Shown here: piece after piece, positions 59,012 to 64,000 of the stretch
Numbering within the stretch: position 1 is the first letter of the stretch
Layout of the letters: each line of letters begins with the position of its first letter
Assembly (NCBI GenBank): GCA_963682025.1
Contig: OY821519.1
Location: forward strand, 250,540,358 to 250,604,357
Source of the DNA: Cordilura impudica
Lineage: Eukaryota > Arthropoda > Insecta > Diptera > Scathophagidae
Length of the DNA stretch: 64,000 bases
Direction of reading: 5' to 3'
Notes under the pieces: model-generated
What the model was told of the DNA's origin: nothing
Database searches by the model: none
Seen by the model: only the letters and a program-made list of their open reading frames with translations
Program-made: the position numbers and the translations under genes

Positions 59012-59331
59012 ACTAGCAGATTCCAGCCCTCGAAAATCGAGTGGAAATTCTAGGAAATTTTATTTTTTCATCAAATAAACTCATTTTTATTACAAACACA
59101 TTAACAAATTTGATAAACACACACATAGCATTGTATAATTCTATGTATGTGTTAGTAGCAACTTTAAATGCAATTTACTCAAAATAAAGGCAAAAATTTA
59201 AAAATCTGTAAATCTGCAAAATGGCTAAAAAGGAATACCTTTCAAACAATATACGTTTGGTCAAAATCGGGATAAAATGGTAGAACAAAACATCGTTCAC
59301 AAGAATTCGCCTAGCCTATTAATATTATAGA
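59012..59331 (+). mobile_element. CTAGCAGA dispersed repeat, copy 2
   Basis: Begins ACTAGCAGATTCCAGCCCTC and ends TCGCCTAGCCTATTAATATT then ATAGAT. It follows the Tc1-like relic directly. About 60 bp shorter than copy 1. Confidence 0.8.
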
Positions 59332-59595
59332 TATATTTTTTCATTTTTAATATATGTAGACTTTTATCCTCTGTTTTTTTAATGTTTTTGTTAATATTGC
59401 TTTCGTTAGGCTTATGAATTATTTTTATTTCGTGATGAGTGGGGGCTGTATCAAAGAATTGTGGAACCTAAAAAATCACGCTATACGGCAATCAAAAAAT
59501 TAGCAAAAATAAAAGACAAAAAATTAGGGTTCTAAGTAATTCCAAAGTAACATTCCTTTATTTTTTCTTCCAAGATGGTGGTGAATTTTTTACAC
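59332..59595. other. spacer between two CTAGCAGA repeats
   Basis: About 260 bp with no recognised coding or repeat signal. Confidence 0.4.
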
Positions 59596-59981
59596 ACTAG
59601 CAGATCCCAGCCCTCAAAATCCGAGTGCAAAATCTAGCAAATTTTATTTTTTCATTTAATAAATTATTTTATAAGATCATAAAGGTATGTTATTAATTTT
59701 TAACCAATTCACAATTCAACACATTTTATTGCCGTTTTTAGGTTTTTTGCAAACATATTAAAAAATTTAATGAACACCCACACAGCATTGTATAATTGTA
59801 TGTATGTATTAGTAGCAATTTCAAATGCATTTTATTAAAAAAAATTTAAAAATGTTAAAATCTGTAAGTCTGATAAATAGCTAAAAAGAAATATCTTTCA
59901 AATGAGAGATGTTTGGTCAAAATGGGATTAAAACTGACAAACATACATCGGTCACAAGAAATTACCCTGCCTATTATAGAT
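59596..59981 (+). mobile_element. CTAGCAGA dispersed repeat, copy 3
   Basis: Begins ACTAGCAGATCCCAGCCCTC and ends GAAATTACCCTGCCTATTAT then AGAT. More diverged than copies 1 and 2, in the same orientation as copy 2. Confidence 0.75.
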
Positions 59982-61394
59982 GTAAATACAAAAAAAATCC
60001 ATTTATTTTAAGACAATAATTGATCTTCATGGTTCAAGAGTAAAACAACGATTTAAAAACGACTACAATTTTGCGGAAAAAAATTGATTTTCCAACAAAT
60101 CGCTAGGAAAATGTCATACAAAAAGAAAGACTTATGCCGTTTTCGTTTCTGACAAAAGATGTCGCATTTTATTTTCACTTTTTTCGAAAAGTGTATTTTT
60201 TTATATATATTCTGAATTAAGAGCAACCTTATCTTATAAATCAATCGAAAGGTCTCTAATTTGGCCCAAGATTAAAAATAGAAGTGAATTCTGGTCAGAT
60301 ATTTCCTGTCCTCTTTAGAATCAAATGTGGTAGATCTATCTCAAAATAGTGTTCTATGTTTTTTGTTTACTATACGAAAAATCTCTTAAAAAACTCAAAG
60401 TTTTAAAAATATATTTTTAAAAATATCATTTGCATTTTCTAAACAATGTTCATATCTCTCTAGATTATGGTTCTAAAACTTTCATGCACTCAAATGCTTG
60501 AGAAATGCCAAAGCAATCTAAATAAAAGAATCTTGCAACTCACCCATACAATTTTAAAACTTTATACCAAATATTTTTGGAAATCCGTACAATTTCATAT
60601 GCATGTTCAGTCTTATCCATAAACTAAGAGCCTTTAAATTTCCTTAAAATATTCATCCATATGTTTGATATTTAATATATAACAAAAGTTTTAAGGATAT
60701 GTGCTAATAATAAAAACAAATAATCCTACAACAAACTAGAACTCAATATGGAAAATCTCATTTTAAATAAACTCTAATTCTCTAGTATTTTATAAGCAAT
60801 ATAATGGATTATATATTGTTAACATATAAAATCTTATTCTATTACAATATAATCACTCGATTTATCACTCTCAATACCAATTTCTACTCAATTACCACCC
60901 TTTGTTTTAATTATAAAATTTTCTACCTGTTTAATTTATGCTCAGCTGAAATATCCCTTTTTTGTGGTATATTCTCTCGTTATTATTTTCTCATTGAGAA
61001 CATGAGAACATATAAATAGCAAGAGAGAGAGAGAGAGCGACATTTAGTTTTTTTTTTACTCCATTTGTTGTTTTTTTGTTTTAACAACTGCATTTAGTAG
61101 TTGCTTTGCCATGCAAGGTGAAAGGTCATGAAGAAAGTAGGTTGCTTTTAGTTTGACGTTGGCTTCTTTTTTAGAATGTGTCACAGAAATAAAATTTACG
61201 TAAAATTTTTATGATTTAGCACAAGTTTAAAGGTTTTATACGAGTGCACACTGTGAATGTTTAATTGAAAGCTGTTTGAAATTTTAATGACCATGTCTAT
61301 TACAGAAGGAATTAGGTTTTTTTTATTAATACAAAAGTTCTTTAAAATTTTCCTTTAATTAAATAAAGAAAATTTAGATAAGAATTCACGATTT
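59982..61394. other. AT-rich spacer, no gene seen
   Basis: No recognisable coding frame; the frames at 60053-60244 (minus) and 60804-61019 (plus) lack motifs. A (GA)n microsatellite lies at about 61,020-61,039, beside AGCGACA. Confidence 0.45.
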
Positions 61395-61480
61395 TACTTG
61401 GCGTATTACCGATACCTCATTCTTTTGACTGGTCAGTTGTTTCGGCGTCGTACGCATACACACAAGTCCCATCATTCTAA
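61395..61480 (-). pseudogene. mariner-like transposase relic 2 (short)
   Basis: The minus strand reads DGTCVYAYDAETTDQSKE, then a stop, then GIGNTPS. This resembles the DESWVYGYDPETK block around the first catalytic Asp of mariner transposases. Only about 25 residues are recognisable; neighbouring sequence to 61,690 may belong to the same element but is too decayed to read. Confidence 0.5.
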
Positions 61481-62170
61481 ATGATTCGCTTTATGTCGTT
61501 TTTTGGTAGCCAGAAAGCATTTTTTCGGAGATATTAATGAGATTTCTTTTTTTCAAAAATATATAGTTTGTTTGGATCCATCATCAACTGAAAGGGAAAA
61601 AAAATCATTTGGCTAAAATCGCCAAATTCAGTTTTAGTTGTTTAAAAAGACGAGCGTCACTATTAAACAAAAAATGACATTGACATGAAATTTGGCACAG
61701 ATTTCAGAAACAGTACTACCAATTGGAAAAGATTGATAAGTCAGTGACGCTTAAATTGCAAAGTCAAATTGTCTATATAGAAGGGAATTTCTACTTTTAA
61801 TGAACGAAGATCATAAGTGTTAACCAACTTAGAATTTAATAAAACTTGGCATATAGCTTTCAAACTCTAGCCATAATGGTTTCCGAAATTTCGCGGCGCA
61901 AATAGTGCATATTTCATTAAAAATTCATTGGATTGCTAGAGGGATCAATAAGTCGGTGGCTTTTTGATGGCCGGAAAAAATTTGCAAAGTAAAACAAAAT
62001 GATAGTCGATCTAGACCGACTATACGATAACCTACACCATGAGTTTAGAGAGAGTGTCTTTGATGCAATAAATTGTGGCCTGCGATACGAAAAAGTTCAT
62101 TTGGGATACTATTTATATATGGCGACTAAGTAAGAAAGTGGACCGATTATGACCACATTCAGTGAAGTAT

Positions 62171-62330
62171 GTGAGTAGGTGGTGAGGAGGTAGCGTGCTC
62201 GCATATTATGCGGGGGTCGTGGGTTCGATTACCACCAGAGGCTTTAGTCTGTCGCTGCAAAAAAAAAACTAGCCAAATTAGAATCTGCAGACAAGCCACT
62301 CGGCTTCGCGGAACTAGGCTTAAAAAAAAA
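62171..62330 (+). mobile_element. tRNA-derived SINE, copy 2 (nested)
   Basis: Shares TAGCGTGCTCGC, GCGGGGGTCGTGGGTTCGAT, GAATCTGCAGACAAGCCACT and CGGCTTCGCGGAACTAGGCT with copy 1 and ends in an A-run at 62,322-62,330. Box B is GGTTCGATTAC, with a C-to-A change against copy 1. The box A region is altered (GTGAGTAGGTGGTGAGGAGG). It lies inside mini-me copy H between ...CAGTGAAG and GTCACTTATT, which are adjacent in other copies. Confidence 0.85.
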
Positions 62331-62450
62331 GTCACTTATTTTTCTCAAAAACATATTCAAACCAAATTGAAGTAAAAACTGTATGCAATATTTTTGTTTT
62401 TTATATATTTAAGTGAAAAGCAGATTTACTACGAGAACTATGACTTAAAA

Positions 62451-63535
62451 CGTAACTTGGTGTCGTGATAGGCTGTTAACGTAGGGGCCAGACTTTCTAG
62501 ACTCGTGAAGACACAGAGATTAGCCTGACGGGGCACCAGCGGAACCAATAAATCGACATCACGGACTGGTGGTAATGCTGAACATCATGTCTATTAATAT
62601 TTTCATCAAGAGCACAGCAGCGAAAGTGACTCTCCGTTTAAGCTGGGACAAAGCTCTTGGGGACACAGCACAATCCCACGGATTATATGTCACCGGTGAT
62701 GAACCTTAGGGGTAATTTTACGATCCAAATACCGACTAGAGAAGGCTCTGTCATTGACAGGGCTGTGGTGTGTGCAGTGCATAACGACGGTTCGAAGATG
62801 GAAGCGGGTACATAATCAGGGGTCTACGCTGAGCAACTTGACATGCAAGTATGTCGGAGAATGCCTGTCAAATGTAGCATTTTCCATGCCGAGATTCACG
62901 CAATTCAATATATATAGTGGGGTCAATGGAAACGAGCTGGCTGACGAGAAGGGCTCAGAGATTTTGAGCAGGACGATTGACACTGATATTAAAATCCCTC
63001 TATCCAAACTGTCGAATCTACTTAAAGAGGCAGCAGATCTCAAATTAAGGATAAGATGGACATAACAGACCTCTAGCAGAATATCCCAGATCATATGGCC
63101 CTTGCCTAATCCAAGGAAAATGAAAGGGACAATCAGCCTACTTACATGAGTGCTCACTGGCCACTGTATAATAGGGCGGATGGCGGAACGCATAGATGTC
63201 CCGAGAGCTGAATTTTGTAGGAGCTGTATAGATATAGACGATGAGGAGTCAGTGCAACACTTGTTGGGTAAGAACTTGGACTGCATAGTAGATGTTCCAC
63301 TCGGTGGACTTCCTGAGGGAATCAAGTTGGTTCAAGAGGGACGCATAGCGAATGAAAGAGCTCATTTTCACTTTCCTTTCTTTTCCATACTCTTTACAAA
63401 ATCTATCTGTAGTTTTATAATCTCTGGTTCTATCTCTATTTTCTGACACTTTCTAAAGGGTATCGTAATGGGCCATATGGCTTGCGAGTGTACTCGCTTT
63501 CGGGCGGGCAACACATCTAACCTAATCTAACTAAC
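62451..63535 (+). mobile_element. non-LTR retrotransposon 3' fragment with RNase H domain (nested)
   Basis: A more GC-rich insert inside mini-me copy H. CTATGAC occurs at both borders (62,438-62,444 and 63,536-63,542), consistent with a target-site duplication. It carries a broken RNase H domain and a C-terminal Cys/His segment (see the next entry) and ends in the simple tail ATCTAACCTAATCTAACTAACC rather than poly(A). An RNase H domain downstream of the reverse transcriptase is known from the I, R1 and LOA-type groups; I cannot choose firmly among them. Confidence 0.8.
62786..63280 (+). pseudogene. RNase H and C-terminal domain remnant of a non-LTR ORF2
   Basis: One frame reads DGSKMEAGT, a stop, then SGVYAEQLDM and FHAEIHAIQ, giving the catalytic D (62,786) and E of RNase H. 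After a frameshift the next frame gives GVNGNELADEKGSE (the G-N-E-x-A-D block with the third acidic residue). Later MLTGHCIIGRMAERIDVPRA and EFCRSC...ESVQHLL form the Cys/His segment usual after RNase H in these elements. The stop and the frameshift make it non-functional. The minus-strand frames at 62816-63325 and 63249-63449 are shadows. Confidence 0.85.
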
Positions 63536-64000
63536 CTATGACGACAAATGAGCCTACGGGGTTAATTTTTGAATTTCAAATTAATGGGTGTAATTAACAT
63601 AGATAAACCAAATTTCACCGGGATCTATATGATAGTTTGAAGAATTTAAGTCGATCCGTAAGAGTTCCTTTGTAAGGGGACTGGCTCTGAACATGCTTAA
63701 ATTTTTCAACACCGTTCATATTATGACAGAAGGACAGGCTGATAGATAGAAGGATGGATGGACATTATTAAATCGACTCAGAAAATTATTCTCAGAAATT
63801 TATTCTGAGTCGATGGGTACATTAATTGTGGCTCTTGGTCAGATATTTTTACATACCAACATCAGCACAAAAGTCATCATTCCGTAACTGCAAAATGGTA
63901 TAGGGTATAAAAATATATTCCGTTTCTTCTGAAATTCATAACAAAAATACTATGAGCAAAACCAAACAATTGGCTGGCGCTATTTAGCGTCTATATATTA

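Larger units (their letters stand above)
61991..63909 (-). mobile_element. mini-me/DINE-1-like repeat, copy H, split by two younger insertions
   Basis: The element begins near AAACAAAATGATAGTCG with a nearly intact palindrome (about 62,001-62,024), continues to about 62,168, resumes at 62,331-62,450 after the SINE, and resumes again at about 63,536-63,909 after the non-LTR fragment, ending with TGGTATAGGGTATA. Pieced together, the three parts follow copy G in order. The (GTCC)n region is decayed (GACAGAAGGACAGGCTGATAG). Confidence 0.8.

Noticed and set aside
62816..63325. Minus-strand frame of 169 codons
   Set aside because: It is the antisense shadow of the RNase H and Cys/His region of the non-LTR fragment.

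Overview
The window is AT-rich nuclear DNA from a higher fly (Diptera). Three things support this: a gene of the Diptera-specific commissureless family, many mini-me/DINE-1-like dispersed repeats with (GTCC)n tracts, and relics of Tc1/mariner, jockey-like and RNase H-bearing non-LTR elements. A calyptrate fly (blow fly or house fly type) would fit, but the sequence does not fix the species.

Layout. Bases 1-7,170 hold a diverged 113-133 bp tandem repeat, split by two mini-me copies and by a block of a short satellite built around GTAC. Bases 7,225-10,345 are a transposon with about 445 bp terminal inverted repeats and a decayed protein gene. A 5'-truncated non-LTR retrotransposon with an A-tail follows (to about 11,623). 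From 13.9 to 36.8 kb the window is dominated by the GTAC satellite (basic period 18 bp, with 16 bp-like variants). It lies in eleven blocks counting the left end, about 17 kb or roughly a quarter of the window, with block-specific variants, orientation switches and higher-order duplications. Between blocks lie a tRNA-derived SINE, repeat fragments and, at 34,866-34,910 on the minus strand, a complete hammerhead ribozyme motif of the kind carried by Penelope-like retroelements.

The only convincing host gene lies on the minus strand from 54,684 to 39,033: a two-exon commissureless-family gene of 357 codons plus stop. A 14.6 kb intron sits just after the transmembrane segment. The intron carries none of the GTAC satellite. 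It holds several unrelated AT-rich tandem arrays (39.8-43.1, 43.8-45.8, 49.0-50.6 and 50.9-53.2 kb), two MITE-like elements, one mini-me copy and one CTAGCAGA-family repeat.

Upstream of the gene (55-64 kb) are a GAGA-rich tract and a TATA-like site. Beyond them is a graveyard of mobile elements: mini-me copies, two mariner-like relics, a Tc1-like relic, two CTAGCAGA repeats, and a mini-me copy split first by a SINE and then by a non-LTR element with an RNase H domain.

Most open frames here are accidents of repeats, since an 18 bp period keeps one frame open. Functionally the window holds one axon-guidance gene between satellite-rich and transposon-rich DNA.
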